This document shows, piece after piece, positions 1 to 11,496 of a stretch of DNA of 64,000 bases. The DNA is from Cryptomeria japonica (lineage: Eukaryota; Streptophyta; Pinopsida; Cupressales; Cupressaceae), in the NCBI RefSeq assembly GCF_030272615.1, contig NC_081409.1:239657832-239721831 (forward strand). The letters are read 5' to 3'. A model generated the notes under the pieces. It did no database searches, was not told where the DNA came from, and saw only the letters and a list, made by a program, of their open reading frames with translations. The translations under genes were made by a program, and so were the position numbers. Numbering within the stretch: position 1 is the first letter of the stretch; each line of letters starts with the position of its first letter.

Positions 1-574
1 AGGAACCAATCCTGCTAGGGATCACCCGATTAAGGGATGGCTACATACCCGGTTAAAGGTTAGAACCCTATTAAAGGTTACCTCACAAGAGGATTTGAAG
101 AACTCATTGAAATGAGTCACCCTGTTAAAGGATTTACACAAAAGCTTGTTAAGGCTACTCGGTTAAGGGATTTTCCAATTGCTGAAATGGTTAGAAGTCA
201 ACAGGTAATACACTGATCTGATAACAACACACAATGCCAAGGCAAATCCACTTTAGCTCCTTTTCTTCTGCAATCACACTCTGCAGGTATCACCACACTT
301 CTCTGGTCTGGCAAGAATCAATTATCACTCACTGGGATACACACATAACATTTTCCAACAACTTCAAAATGAAAAACATCATTGACCTTATAGGAAATAG
401 ATAGGCCAGAAGCATAATACCTAAACCCTAAACATTTAGGTTTAACAATTCAATCGGTTCATTCCTGATCATTAATCACACTCACTGAATGCAATAGTCT
501 TGAACAGATCTCAAGACGTTCTCGAATATTCATTCTTTACTGCTTCAGAAAGTAGATAACCCATCACGCATTTT

Positions 575-1013
575 TGTTGGTGTAAATAATTATTCATCTT
601 GGATATTATTACACTATACTTAAGTTTACTTAGGAAATGCATTTCATAGTAGTTTGGGTATGAGACACTTGGGTGTTTGTGCCACATTGGGATAGTGTGT
701 GTAGGAGAATTTCCACCTTTTATGGTGTTGATATTGTTGTTACACTCCACATTCAGTGGGTGATCCACCTCATGTGGACTATTATATTGTTTCTTATTGA
801 GCCACATGTCATGTTTGTGTGCTCACATATCCCTAGCTTTGCCTATATAAGGAGGCTCATCTACATTGTTTGTATAGGCAATCAATCTATATCTTGTAAT
901 GATCCAGTTGATTATATTTTGCATCTTGATAGAATATAGTTTATTTCTATCATCTATTTTGTTCTCTCTTATTTGTGCTTTGCATTGCCTCTTGATCTTG
1001 GCAAAATCTCACA
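575..1013 (+). mobile_element. Solo LTR (439 bp) inserted in the Copia-A 3' LTR
   Basis: This block is absent from the other Copia-A LTR. It begins TGTTGGTG and ends CTCACA, the TG...CA ends of an LTR. It is flanked by ATTTT (570-574) and ACTTT (1014-1018), a 5-bp target duplication with one change; the other LTR reads ACTTT at this site. A TATATAA box at 844-850 sets the orientation as plus. No internal region is present, so it is a solo LTR left by recombination between two LTRs, or a very short element. Confidence 0.85.
844..850 (+). promoter_or_regulatory. TATA box of the solo LTR
   Basis: TATATAA lies 270 bp into the 439-bp LTR, where a U3/R promoter is expected. Its sense agrees with plus orientation of the LTR. 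Confidence 0.55.
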
Positions 1014-1466
1014 ACTTTCCACCATTTATAGAGACTTCGCACATTCTCGAGGTAGATAGGATCAATCTCCATGCAAGATCCTCAAGGAAATCCTTCACGT
1101 GTACAATACTGATGTGGCAACACTATCTGGTCTTCATTACAATGCTAACTCATCACAAGATGTCATTGGTTGAATCACATAGGCAATGCATCAACCGAAA
1201 ACCCTGAAGTTGAGACTACCAAATGATAGTCATGCCAAATAAAACCAAGATACAAAACTTCCAGATATTAGTTCTCATTCCAACATGTTGGTTCACCTTG
1301 AGCAAACACACCGCTTCAATTTTTCATATATGTATCGGTTCACATCATCATACTGGTTCTCTTGCCATTTTGCTCATATCAATATACCAGTTCATACTTC
1401 AGCATATTGACATCAATGACAACATACAATATCATCATGTCATCAAGCTCTGCACATATGCCAACA

Positions 1467-1478
1467 ATCTCCCCCTTT
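1467..1478 (-). other. Polypurine tract of Copia-A
   Basis: On the minus strand this reads AAAGGGGGAGAT immediately before the TG of the 3' LTR. This is the plus-strand primer of reverse transcription. A second copy of the core, AAAGGGGGAGAA, lies about 100 bp upstream at 1561-1574. Both copies are preceded by a similar 'ATGCC'/'TTGTC' context. Confidence 0.85.
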
Positions 1479-1710
1479 GGCATTGATGGCAATATACAAA
1501 GATGTCTCTCTGCTTCACATCTTCTCCCCAATACTGCAGATATCTTCTCCGCTTCACATCTTCTCCCCCTTTGACAACAATGCCAAAGTGGAGGCACACA
1601 CACATCTATGTTCCACTATGCTACTCCCCCTAAGGAGTAGCATCCTTCAACACACCAATCTTGAAAAATATTTGTCAATGCAAAACTTGACTGATGTGGA
1701 GTACACACCT

Positions 1711-2535
1711 TTAGTTCACCTCTTGAAGGGGCAACACCCCTAATTCACCTCTTAAATAGGTAAATGTAGCTTTTGGTAGAGGCTTGGTGAATATGTTTGC
1801 TAACTGCTCCTTACTGGAAACATGTTCCAATACAACCTCTTTGTTCCGAACCTTCTCCCTCAAGAAATGATACTTGAGCTCGAAGTGCTTGGTTCTAGCA
1901 TGCAAGACCGGATTCTGAGAGATATTAATTGCACTTGTGTTGTTGCAGAATATACTCACCGGTTCAGATATAGGAACTTTGAAGCCACTTAATACATGCT
2001 TCATCCAGATTGTCTGGGTGTAGTTCATAAATGCTGCAACATATTCTGCTTTTGCTGTAGACTGAGAGATACAACTCTGCTTCTTACTCATCCATGTGAC
2101 TAGTCTACCACCAAGAAAGAATGCATCACCGATTGTGCTCTTCCAGTCGTCTACATTACCAGCCCAGTCAGCATCTGTAAACACTTTCAGGTTGAAATCA
2201 TTATAGTATGGATACCATAATCCATAATCAATAGTTCCCTTCGAATATCTAAGAATCCGCTTTACTACTACCAAGTGGGATTCTCTTGGGCTTTTTTGGA
2301 ACCATGCAATAATGCCCATTGCATGTGCAATATCTGGTCTGCTATGTACTACATAGTGCAACTTACCAATCATTGATCCGTATTCCTTCTCATCCACCAA
2401 CACTGAGTCATCTTCTTTTGATAATTTACAACTGGTCACCATCAGTGAACCAACCGGTTTGTTGTCTTTCATGCCAAAGGTCTTCAACACCTCTTTGACA
2501 TACTTGGACTGAGTGATAAAGATTCCTTCTTTCAT
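1711..2535 (-). pseudogene. Copia-A pol: end of reverse transcriptase and RNase H
   Basis: This 274-codon open stretch starts in the last part of the reverse transcriptase (YVKEVLKTFGM, then SRPDIAHAMGI) and runs into the copia RNase H. Visible RNase H landmarks are FTDADWAGNVDD, the STAKAEYVA segment with the catalytic Glu, and FCNNTSAI near residue 196. It ends FTKPLPKATF...LGVLPL, the usual C-terminus of copia pol. It is separated from the upstream pol segment (2545-3108) by a stop, so the polyprotein is broken here. In the intact family this enzyme degrades the RNA strand during cDNA synthesis in virus-like particles. Confidence 0.9.
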
Positions 2536-2544
2536 TTGTTGAAT

Positions 2545-3108
2545 CTATAGTCCAATGAATAACTTAATCTCTCCTATAAGTGACATCTCAAATTCCTTCT
2601 TCATCTCATCTGCAAACTCATGACTCATCTTGTCATCTCCACCAAAAATTATGTCATCAACAAATACTTCATAGATCATAATCTGATCTCCTTCTAACTT
2701 CAAATAGATATTGCTATCTTCACTTGTTCTTTCAAATCCAATCTTTACAAGATGGGAGTGTAAGTGTTCATACCATGCTTTAGGTGCCTTCTTCAATCCA
2801 TACAAGGCTTTATGTAGCCTACACATCATGTCACTGTCTTCTGATAGGGGAAAACCATCTGGTTGCTCTATATACACCTCCTCTTCAAGTATTCCATTCA
2901 GGAATGCAGATTTTACATCCATTTGATATACTTTGAATCCCTTGAAGGCTGCATATGCAAGAAGCATACGAACTCCTTCTAATATAGCTACTGGAGCAAA
3001 GGTTTCTCCATAGTCTTCTCCTTCTTCTTGGGCATATCCTTTACACACCAGTCTGGCTTTGTTTCTTACCATTGTGCCATCTTCATTCAGCTTATTCTGA
3101 AAACCCAT
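2545..3108 (-). pseudogene. Copia-A pol: reverse transcriptase palm
   Basis: A 187-codon open segment of RVT_2-type reverse transcriptase. It contains [16 protein letters not shown], the first catalytic Asp in [11 protein letters not shown], and the FVDDIIFGG box that holds the two remaining catalytic Asp residues. The order and spacing match plant copia elements. It is interrupted on the 5' side near 3109, where the frame changes, and on the 3' side by a stop at 2545. It is a remnant of one polyprotein with the neighbouring segments. Confidence 0.92.
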
Positions 3109-3790
3109 TTGGTGCCTATGACATTTTTATGCTCAGGTCTGGGTACCAAAGACCATGTACCATTCTTTTCTATTTGGTCAAGTTCCTCTTCCATTGCCTT
3201 GATCTAGTCTTCATCGTTATGTGCCTCTGTGCCTCTTTAAAGTTTTTAGGCTCAAATTCAAAGATCGTGCAAGAATTTTCTCTGACCTTTCTTCTTGTAA
3301 TAATTCCTGCATCCTTGTCTCCTATGATCTGCTTTGGATCATGATTCAACTTTACATACCTAGGAATGATCTTAGCATATTCCTCTTGCTTTTCTTCTTC
3401 ATCCTCATCTTCATCAGTATCAACATCTACTGGTGTAGGAGCACAGTTACTGGTGCTAGGCTATTTTGCAACCGGTTCCTAGAAGGTTACAATCGGTTCA
3501 TCTCCTACTTGCTCACTGTCGGTTTGCTCAGGTTTCTCAGAGGTTTCATCAACTCTAACATTGATACTTTCAACAATTCTCTAAGTCCTATTGTTGAAAC
3601 ATTTGAGAGCTTTTCTCTTTGTGGAATACCCTAGGAATATTCCCTCATCATAGTTTGCATCAAACTTGCTCAGGTGTTCACTTCTCTTGATATAACATTT
3701 GCTACCAAACACTCTAAAGTAGCCTACTACTAGTGTCTTACTGGTCCAATACTCATAAGTAGTTTTATCCTTACCTTTCTTGATGAGTAC
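3109..3790 (-). pseudogene. Copia-A pol: integrase C-terminal part and linker, broken
   Basis: No long open frame remains, but minus-strand translation gives recognisable pieces: a GYFRVFGSKCYI stretch and a GIFLGYSTKRKA stretch typical of the region after the copia integrase core, followed by an acidic linker. The first break is a TAG directly after the upstream open frame (VYTMN, stop, then VLIKKGKDK). More stops and a frame change follow before the reverse transcriptase. Confidence 0.75.
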
Positions 3791-5809
3791 CTAGTTCATA
3801 GTGTAGACTGCAGTGATTACCGCTTCTCTCCAAAAAGTGTGAGCAACTTTTCCTTGGATCAACATTGTTCTGGCTGCTTCAACTATAGTCTGGTTGTTCC
3901 TTTCTGCTAGGCCATTCTGCTGTGGAGTCCGGGGGGCAGACAATTGCCTCTTGATGCCATTTTCTTCATAGGACTTGTTGAATTCACCAGAAGTGAATTC
4001 TCCTCCTTGATCTATTCTTAGGCATTTAATCTTCTTACCACTTTCCTTTTCAACTAGTGCTCTGAAAGCTTTGAACTTTCCAAAAGCGTCAGAGTTATCT
4101 TCCAATAATGTGACCCACATAATTCTTGAGCAATCATCAATGAGAATCATAAAGTACCTATCTCCCTGCACACTCCTAGTTTTCATAGGACCACACAAAT
4201 CAGTATGCACAAGATCAAGCAAATTGTTTGCAGTGAAAGATTTACCTTTGAAGGTTGAGGAAGACATTTTCCCTGGTTGACACTCTTTGCACAAAGGATT
4301 CTCCAATTTGCTCAGCACAGACAATCCTCTATCTGCCTTGATCTTACTGGCCTTCACAATTTTATCAAAGTTTACATGGCAGAGTCTCCTATGCCATATC
4401 CAGCTATCATCAAACTTAGCCATTAGGCATGTACTGCTATTTACATTCAACTGAAATAAGTTACCTCTGGTCTGCATACCGGTGGCCATCAGTTCACCAC
4501 TCTTTCCTTTGATTTTGTACAATCCATCTTTGAATTTCAGAGTGAGTCCATTATCGTTCAATTGGGAAACACTCAAGAGGTTGTGTCTGAGACCTCCTAC
4601 CCAATACACATTATCAGCACTGCTTTTTCCATTCAGAGAGATGGACCCTCTACCTTTTACCATACATGATGTATCATTACCAAATCGGACCACACCACCA
4701 TCATACTCTTCCAGAGATAGAAACTTTCTCCGGTGACCAGTCATGTGGTGAGAACAACCACTATCAATAATCCACTCATTGGAATTATCAAAGCGGGAGA
4801 CAAGAGCTTTCTTGTCTGACACATCTTCCTTGACTCCTACAAACACAATGTCTTCACCTTCTTCATCTTTTGATTCCTCATCAGTGACACCGTCATCAAC
4901 TGCTACAAAATAGTTTCTCCTATTTCCTCCTTTAAACTTCTTGAACTTCTCCAGTTTGTCCTTATTATCACCATTAGGACAGTTTACAACAATGTGTCCT
5001 ATCCTATTGCAAGAGAAACATTTCAAAGGGATCTTACCTCTGTATTTATCGGTTCCCTTAGGCAGTCTCTTGGCAAGAAGAGCTTCAAATTCCATCAGGA
5101 TCTCCTCATCATCCATTTCTCTGCCTTGTCTTGGTTCACAACTAGTACTAGCTTCTTTCCCCTTTCTAGATGGTGTAGCAGATGCTCTAAAAGCTGATTT
5201 AGTCTTTTGAATACTGCCATCATAATTATTCAACTCATATGCAGTCAACTTAGCAATGATGGAGTCTAGGGATACCTTTGTCTTGTCTATAGACCTCAAC
5301 TCCTGAATAGCAGTAACCCTTATTGCATAGACTGGTAATAAGGATCTCAAGACTTTGCTAACAAGAGTGGAATCATCAATTTTACCTCCTACACTCTTGA
5401 TGTCTCCAACAATAGTTTTGATTCTTATTCCATATTGTTGAATGGTCTCTCCTTCAACCATCCACATATCTTCAAACTTTCCCCTAAGGCTCTCTTCCTT
5501 AGCTTGTTTCACATGCTCATCACCACCATAGATATTCTCAAGAGCATCCCATACTTCTTTGGGATTGTCTTTATCCTGAACATCAATAAACTCAATGTCA
5601 GATAGACTGTTGATTAGGGATTCCATGACTTCCCCATTCTCTTGAATCTCTCTTCTTTGATCATTGGTGAGAGTACCGATAGGGATAACATAAGCATTCT
5701 CAACATAGCTCCAGTGTTGAACACCCATGCTTCTGATGTATATCTTCATTTTGTCCTTCCATATTTTAAAGTTATATTTATTGAACTTTGGACCTTCTCT
5801 CTTCATCAT
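3791..5809 (-). CDS. Copia-A gag, protease and integrase core (672 codons)
   Basis: This is the longest open frame in the window. Residues 1-200 are copia gag (UBN2/Retrotran_gag-like, with LRSLLPVYAIRV). Residues 264-277 form an intact CCHC zinc knuckle (C264, C267, H272, C277). The aspartic protease motif DSG is at 349-351 in the usual WIIDSGCSHHMTG context. The integrase zinc-binding residues are H473, H478, C507 and C510. The integrase catalytic residues D537, D600 and E636 give exact DD35E spacing. A TAG stop ends the frame before the integrase C-terminus, so the product would be truncated. In the family, gag forms the particle and integrase inserts the cDNA. The start was taken at MMKREG because gag elements begin this way close to the primer site. 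Confidence 0.93.
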   Translation of the reverse strand: MMKREGPKFNKYNFKIWKDKMKIYIRSMGVQHWSYVENAYVIPIGTLTNDQRREIQENGEVMESLINSLSDIEFIDVQDKDNPKEVWDALENIYGGDEHVKQAKEESLRGKFEDMWMVEGETIQQYGIRIKTIVGDIKSVGGKIDDSTLVSKVLRSLLPVYAIRVTAIQELRSIDKTKVSLDSIIAKLTAYELNNYDGSIQKTKSAFRASATPSRKGKEASTSCEPRQGREMDDEEILMEFEALLAKRLPKGTDKYRGKIPLKCFSCNRIGHIVVNCPNGDNKDKLEKFKKFKGGNRRNYFVAVDDGVTDEESKDEEGEDIVFVGVKEDVSDKKALVSRFDNSNEWIIDSGCSHHMTGHRRKFLSLEEYDGGVVRFGNDTSCMVKGRGSISLNGKSSADNVYWVGGLRHNLLSVSQLNDNGLTLKFKDGLYKIKGKSGELMATGMQTRGNLFQLNVNSSTCLMAKFDDSWIWHRRLCHVNFDKIVKASKIKADRGLSVLSKLENPLCKECQPGKMSSSTFKGKSFTANNLLDLVHTDLCGPMKTRSVQGDRYFMILIDDCSRIMWVTLLEDNSDAFGKFKAFRALVEKESGKKIKCLRIDQGGEFTSGEFNKSYEENGIKRQLSAPRTPQQNGLAERNNQTIVEAARTMLIQGKVAHTFWREAVITAVYTMN

Positions 5810-5866
5810 TAGAGTAGGATCTTTTCCTCAAGCGGTTAAGCTTACAACACAGAGGACTTGGAGGAT

Positions 5867-5880
5867 GCTTTGATACCAAT
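5867..5880 (-). other. Primer binding site of Copia-A
   Basis: The minus strand reads ATTGGTATCAAAGC directly after the 5' LTR. This is the usual plant copia site complementary to initiator methionine tRNA, with one change from the common TGGTATCAGAGC. Confidence 0.88.
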
Positions 5881-7376
5881 TGATTAATAAATGATGAACA
5901 GTTAGTACCAAACCGGTACTGAGAGGGGGGGGGGGGGGGTGAATCAGTACATATAAAAACACTTTCCCTGAACCGGTTTGACTGCAAACATTGCACTTGA
6001 CTGGCAAGCAATAACATCGGTCTAAATCGAATTACCATCAGAAAAACAGAGTGAGAATGTGAAAGACATAAACCTATAACTCTTAGCTTTACACACAATC
6101 TAATCCCTCATTTCCACTTCACCCTTATGCATAAACAAGTAATTTATCATTAGAAATATAATGACTGCTAGTTCAACATGTTTTACCACTTTGAAAAAAA
6201 ACACTAAACCATCACATGAAAGGCATCACACACGACACTTGATTTTTCATGTGGAAACCCAACTGGGAAAAACCTTGGTGGGGATGAATACCCACAAGCT
6301 ATTCTTTGAACTCTTTTGAAGTCTGCTCTATTAGGAGCCTAGTCCAGTTAAGGACTTTTACAATAGGTTCCGCTAGGAACCGATCCTGCTAGGGATCACC
6401 CAGTTAAGGGATGGTTAAATACTCGGTTAAAGGTTAGAACCCTGTTAAAGGTTACCTTGCAAGAGGATTTGAAGAACTCATTGAATTCAGTCACCCTATT
6501 AATGGATTTACACAAAATCCTATTAAGGCTACCTGGTTAAGGGAATTTCCAACTGCTGAAATGGTTAGAAGTCAACAGGTAATACACTGATCTGATAACA
6601 TCACACAATGCCCAGGCAGATCGACTTTAGCTCATTTTCTTCTACAATCACACTCTGCAGGTATCACCACACTTCTCCAATCTGGCAAGAATCAATTATC
6701 ACTCACTGGGATACACACATAACATTTTCCAACAACTTCAAAATGAAAAATATCATCGACCTTATAGGAAATAGATAGGTCAGAAGCATAAACCCTAAAC
6801 CCTAAAAAAATAGGTTTAACAATTCAATCGGTTCAATCCTGACCGTTAATCACACTCACTGAATGCAACAGTCTTGAACAGATCTCAAGACATTCTCCAG
6901 CGTTCATTCTTTGGCACTTTAGGAAGTAGATAACCCATCGTGCACTTTCCACCATTTACAGAGACTTCGCACATTCCTGAGGTAGATAGGATCAATCTCC
7001 ATGCAAGATCCTCAAGGAAATCCTTCACGCGCATAAGGATGACATGGAAACACTATCTGGTCTTTATTACAATGCTAACTCATCACAAGATGTCATTGGT
7101 TGAATCACATAGGCAATGCATCAACCGGAAACCCTGAAGCTGAGACTACCAACTGGTAGTCATGCCAATTAAAACCCCAATACAAAACTTCCAGATACCG
7201 GTTCACCTTGAGCAAACACACTGCTTCACTTTTTCATATATGTACCGATTCACATCATCATACCGGTTCTCTTGCCAGTTTGCTCATATCAATATACTAA
7301 TTCATACTTCAGCATATTGACATCAATGACAACATACAATATCATCATGTCATCAAGCTCTGCACATATGCCAACA
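5881..7376 (-). repeat. 5' LTR of Copia-A (1,496 bp)
   Basis: Starts TGATTAAT on the plus strand and ends GCCAACA at 7376. The inner edge abuts the primer site; the outer part matches 1-1466. It contains a 15-base G run at 5925-5939, within the conserved GAGAG(G)nTGAATC block also seen in the other copia LTRs here. Confidence 0.92.
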
Positions 7377-8462
7377 CTTAACACATCTAAGTGGCTTCAC
7401 TAGTAAAACAAATTAACCATATCAAAACATAACCACAAAAACCTTTCACCACTTGACATAATGATTTTTGATGTGGAAACCCAAATGGGAAAAACCATGG
7501 TGGGGATGAATACCCACAAGTATTCTAAACTCTTCTGAAGTTCGCCCTGTTAGGAGCCAAGCCTTGTTAGAAGCTTTACAAAAATGTCCTGTTAGGAACA
7601 AATCCGGTTAAGGACCACCTGGTTAAGGGATTGACTACAATGCCGTATTAAAAGAAATACCCTGTTAGGAGTAACCTCGATAGAGGATTTGAAATCCAAG
7701 CTAATGGATCACCTAGTTAGAGGATTTAGAAAGCACTAATCTTGTTAAAGATTACCCGGTTAAGGGATTTAACTATTGTAATTTTTAGAGAATAACGAGG
7801 TTTTGCTGATTTGGTAAATAACACTACTCTACTTGATCATATCCTTTTCATGCTCCTATCCGCCTTCAAAATTTTTGCAGATACTCCTTCTGGTTTGGCA
7901 ATCAATCACATTGAAACTTAACCAAAACTGCCAACACTACAACAAAACAACTCATCGACCTTATAAGAAAAACAATAGGTCGGTAACACATCACAAAACC
8001 TAAGATCTCATAAATATTACAAACAAATCTGTACAAACATGACCATTGAATTACATAGCAATCACTGCATATTGTACAAGACAACCTTGAACGCTCCTTG
8101 ATCACTGCTCATCGAATCATGTAACTCATCACACGGTTTCCACTTCATGTTATGCACTCACTCATTCCCAAGATAAAATAGTTATCTCTATGTGCCAAAA
8201 ACACTTTGAAACTCATCACATGCATCATGCATATGTGGCATAATCATCTCAGATCACCATTCAATCATAGATCAACACAACCGATTCACCAAGCTCCATT
8301 GATTAGGGTTTGACATATCAATAGGTAGGGTTACCAATTGATCTCACTACAACAATAGTAATATCGGTTTCCTTCACTAGCTCAACTACCGGTTGCATTA
8401 CTGTATCACTACCGGTTGCAATACAACTCTATTACCAGTTATAATTGACATCAATGACAACA
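7377..8462 (-). repeat. Partial LTR of a copia element related to Copia-A
   Basis: The segment shares a recognisable block with the Copia-A LTR (TGTGGAAACCCAA...GGGAAAAACC...GGTGGGGATGAATACCCACAAG) and the same run of 'GTTAAGG' type phrases. It ends GACATCAATGACAACA, as these LTRs do. By comparison roughly the first 250-300 bp are missing. That fits Copia-A having inserted into it, with the missing piece lying left of the window. Confidence 0.7.
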
Positions 8463-8600
8463 CTTAAAGTTCATCAATTCAATCTTCATGGAAATGCCAG
8501 CATCAACAACACCTTGATTTTTGTGCCCTCAAGTATAGATTTTTCCAACTAGAGTAGAAATTGGTTGTAGCTCATGTCCCCAACAGAGTCACCAAAAAAT
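8463..8600 (-). other. Short internal fragment with a Tat/gypsy-like primer site
   Basis: The minus strand reads TGGTGACTCTGTTGGGGAC at about 8577-8595, just inside an LTR-like end at 8601. From memory of the family, this resembles the primer site of plant Tat-type gypsy elements. The internal region is only about 120 bp long before the copia LTR fragment cuts it off. Confidence 0.45.
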
Positions 8601-9712
8601 TGTTGGGTGAAAATTTTGTAAACTAGTGAAGGATTACAAAATGAGTGTTTCATGACAACACTTGAGGTAATATCTCTCAGAAGGAAAGATATGCTCCCTC
8701 CTAATTATAAGGGAAGTCTGCCCCTTTCTACTACAACTATTTTATATTTTTACTACCTGCTAACTTTACACTAATCCAAGATACAATAACAACTTAGTTC
8801 TCCTCTTTCAGAACCGGTTTTATCTAATTCTCTGGAAAGAATAGATTTTTCCTCAACTTAAGTAACTTGAAAAATTGCAATAATATTATACTAACTAAAT
8901 TTGGAAAGTAAAGTGTCCATGAAAGAACAAAGTCTTCTGTTACTTCCCTTTTCTAAAAAATGCCCTAGGGACAGGAATTTGCACACTTAGGAACTCAAAG
9001 ATTATTTCTATGTACTAAAACTCCTATCAACCACTGTAACCCAAATATATTGTTAGTTCAAAGACTGACCAATATATTGAAATATATTCTACTCTAACTA
9101 GATAGTCTGTATAGCACAACGACTTTACTTCTTATCCTTTAAATGAAACTCAATAGATAACTTGTAAAAGCTCAAAGACTTAAAGCAATCTTTTATCAAC
9201 TAATTCCCAATTTTTGAATTTCCAAAGCAACTCAAAGATTACTTGTAAAGACTCAAAAGTTCTTCAATATTCAACACCAATAACCATAACCAAATTTAAT
9301 CATTCAAGAACATATGATACTAATGACATAAGAACATTCATATCACATAAAAGATTAAACTCAAAATAAAGTTTGAATGCCAAGCTTATCTCCTTCTTGA
9401 TTAAATTGCAAATTAACAAAAAGAACACAAAGTCTCAATTTGCTTTTCACTTGGGCAGAGTTTTGTTGCATAAACATAGATGGAAAAAAGATCTTGATTA
9501 TAATAATAACCCTCATATATATATAGTCGAGGGGTGTAGCATGAAAATAGGAAATTATAACTAATCCTAAGACTAAGTAAAAAGAAGAGTTTAAATTGAC
9601 TTAGGAATTGTGCACTCAACAGGTGCACAAGAGAAAATACAAAAGGACACCTGAGGTGTCGATGGATAAAATGAAATGCCACTGGGAAAAACATGAAAAT
9701 GACGAAGTGTCA
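8601..9712 (-). repeat. Probable gypsy-type LTR, minus orientation
   Basis: Starts TGTTGGGTGA next to the primer-like site and may end at GTGTCA (9712), next to a purine-rich AAGGGAAAA on the minus strand. A TATATATATA run at 9515-9525 gives a possible promoter in minus orientation. The right boundary is a judgement; no second LTR copy is in the window to prove it. Confidence 0.42.
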
Positions 9713-9726
9713 TTTTCCCTTAAGCT

Positions 9727-11491
9727 AAATTTTTCTTCTAGAATTCCTCAAACTTCTAAAAAGCATTCTTCATTTGAATTCCATCAGGTCCCTGGGTATT
9801 TCTAGTGATGACTTTGAACCTGGTGATGGAATCTTCCAAGTCAGTACAACACTTCTTGTGCATCCTCAAAACAATATCAAGAAAATCCAAAACAAACTAG
9901 AGATCAACCAATTTATCAATTGAGGATAAAGAGAAATCCTCTCTATAAACCTCAGTAGTAAAAAACAAGCTGAATTATTTGATGATTACATCTGCTTCAA
10001 GTACATTCTCATTTTCATTCTCATTTTCATCAAGAAATGAACATGGAATCTTAGAGATCTTTGTAGAAATCTCTCTTCTCATTGGAACATTCTTAAAGGG
10101 CCTTCTTCATATCCTTAACCAGGTGCTCAATAATATTCATCTGGTGTTCCAAAGACTATCACTGCTCAATGTACATGCACCATGAAGGAATGAAACCATT
10201 TTGGACGAGTTCATCAAGATCATAATCTTCAAACTTCAACCAGGCTTCAAAATCCTTTTCTTGTGTTTCAAGCTCCTAGGAGAAGACCTCTATGGTGCTA
10301 TCTATTTTTGTCTTCACTGCATCAAGATTGTTGACAATAGTACAAGATGAACTGATGAGTCATGTGCCTTGACTCAACATTTGATCCACCCATTCTCCTA
10401 TAGCTCTACTATGAGACGCTTCCGATTCAACTCTTTTGAGAACCTGTTCATCTAAAGTTGATGTTATTGGCTCAACAACCTCTAAGGACTTAGTTACCTT
10501 GATCAGAATTGAGGTGAGCTATTCAATCCATGCCTTGAGTTGATCTTTCTTGGCCTTGTCTTCCTCATACCTAGAAACTAGGGCTTCTAAAGATGACTGA
10601 GCATCTTACACCACCTAATCATGAGTTTTCTTTCCCAATTTGATTCTATGAATCGCATAATCTGAAGCTTGGACCTAACCAATAATTGCATCTAAAGGAG
10701 GAACAACAACCTCAACATACTTGTTCATATTCTTATCAACTTTAACGCTTGATAGAGTTTTAGCCTTTTTGGTAGTTTTGAGCTTGACAGGAACAAGTTG
10801 GCTGAAATCAAAATCTTTAGGAGAAATTGCCTGCTTCTTCCTCTTTGTCGTATTGGAAAACAATCAAGGTGGCAAAGTCAAATCATCATTCTCACCTGCT
10901 ACCACATCCTAAGAGGGATTGATATAATCCTGAATGATGGTGCTTAGTACAGTGATTTCATTGTAACAACATGTGAATGATTTTCAAGGGATGATTCATT
11001 AGATCTTGGAGCTGACTCATTCATGAATTTATTAAAATCACATCATAGTTGCAAACATTTTAGACAAAATAAGAAAAGCTGAGAAGACATTCTCAATATT
11101 ATCATGATGAGTGTCTAGGGCAGACTAAATAGTACTACTGGAAGATACATGGATAACATTTGAAGGAGAAACACAAGTTACTACTAGGGGTTCAGGCTCA
11201 AAAGTAGAAATAGGAACCTATAAAATAGATGAAGAAGGAGGTACTTAGGGTAAAGAATCATCAACTTGAGGCAATTCCTCTTCATCAAATTCACCATGTT
11301 CTTGATCACCTACTTGTCAACTTCAATTGGTTCTTCATCGAGATTCTCTCCCTCCACCTATTCATTTGGTACTTCAGACTCCTATGTCTCATGAACATTA
11401 GAGGTCGATGGTTCTCCTTGAGATTTCCCTTTCTTATTTTCAACTATGAAATTCAATTTGGGAGCTTTGGCCGGAGTAGTGGGATCATGTC
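9727..11491 (-). pseudogene. Uncharacterised ORF, C-terminal half (split by Copia-B)
   Basis: Minus-strand translation gives long readable stretches broken by scattered stops and at least one frame change. A basic segment (KLNFIVENKKGKSQGEPST) near 11450 is followed by an acidic and proline-rich part. Near 10680-10860 there is a lysine-rich segment (KTTKKAKTLSSVKVDKN). From about 10620 down to 10050 there is heptad-like sequence (SLEALVSRYEEDKAKK, QVLKRVESEASH) that suggests a coiled coil. A stop near 9727 is followed within 20 bp by the possible polypurine tract of the LTR at 8601-9712, so it may be a retroelement accessory ORF. I do not recognise a named family. Confidence 0.6.
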
Positions 11492-11496
11492 TATTC
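11492..11496. repeat. Left target duplication of Copia-B
   Basis: TATTC directly before the TG of the Copia-B 5' LTR. The same TATTC follows the final CA at 26211-26215. Confidence 0.92.

Larger units (their letters stand above)
1..1466 (-). repeat. 3' LTR of Copia-A, partial and interrupted
   Basis: Positions 1-574 and 1014-1466 align with 6375-7376 of the 5' LTR, with scattered substitutions. The inner end is CCAACA at 1461-1466, followed directly by the polypurine tract on the minus strand. The alignment is broken by a 439-bp solo LTR at 575-1013. Confidence 0.92.
1..7376 (-). mobile_element. Copia-A: Ty1/copia LTR retrotransposon, 3' end cut by window start
   Basis: The order read on the minus strand is 5' LTR (5881-7376), Met-type primer site, gag, protease, integrase, reverse transcriptase, RNase H, polypurine tract, then 3' LTR (1-1466). 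Integrase before reverse transcriptase is the Ty1/copia order. The left LTR starts at a point matching 6375 in the right LTR, so roughly 490 bp of it and the left target duplication lie outside the window. The coding region is long but carries several stops, so the copy is not autonomous. The right LTR abuts a related LTR fragment at 7377, which suggests Copia-A inserted into that older LTR. Confidence 0.93.

Noticed and set aside
673-1207. Plus-strand frames of about 90-100 codons inside the first LTR
   Set aside because: They lie within the solo LTR and LTR sequence, with no domain similarity.
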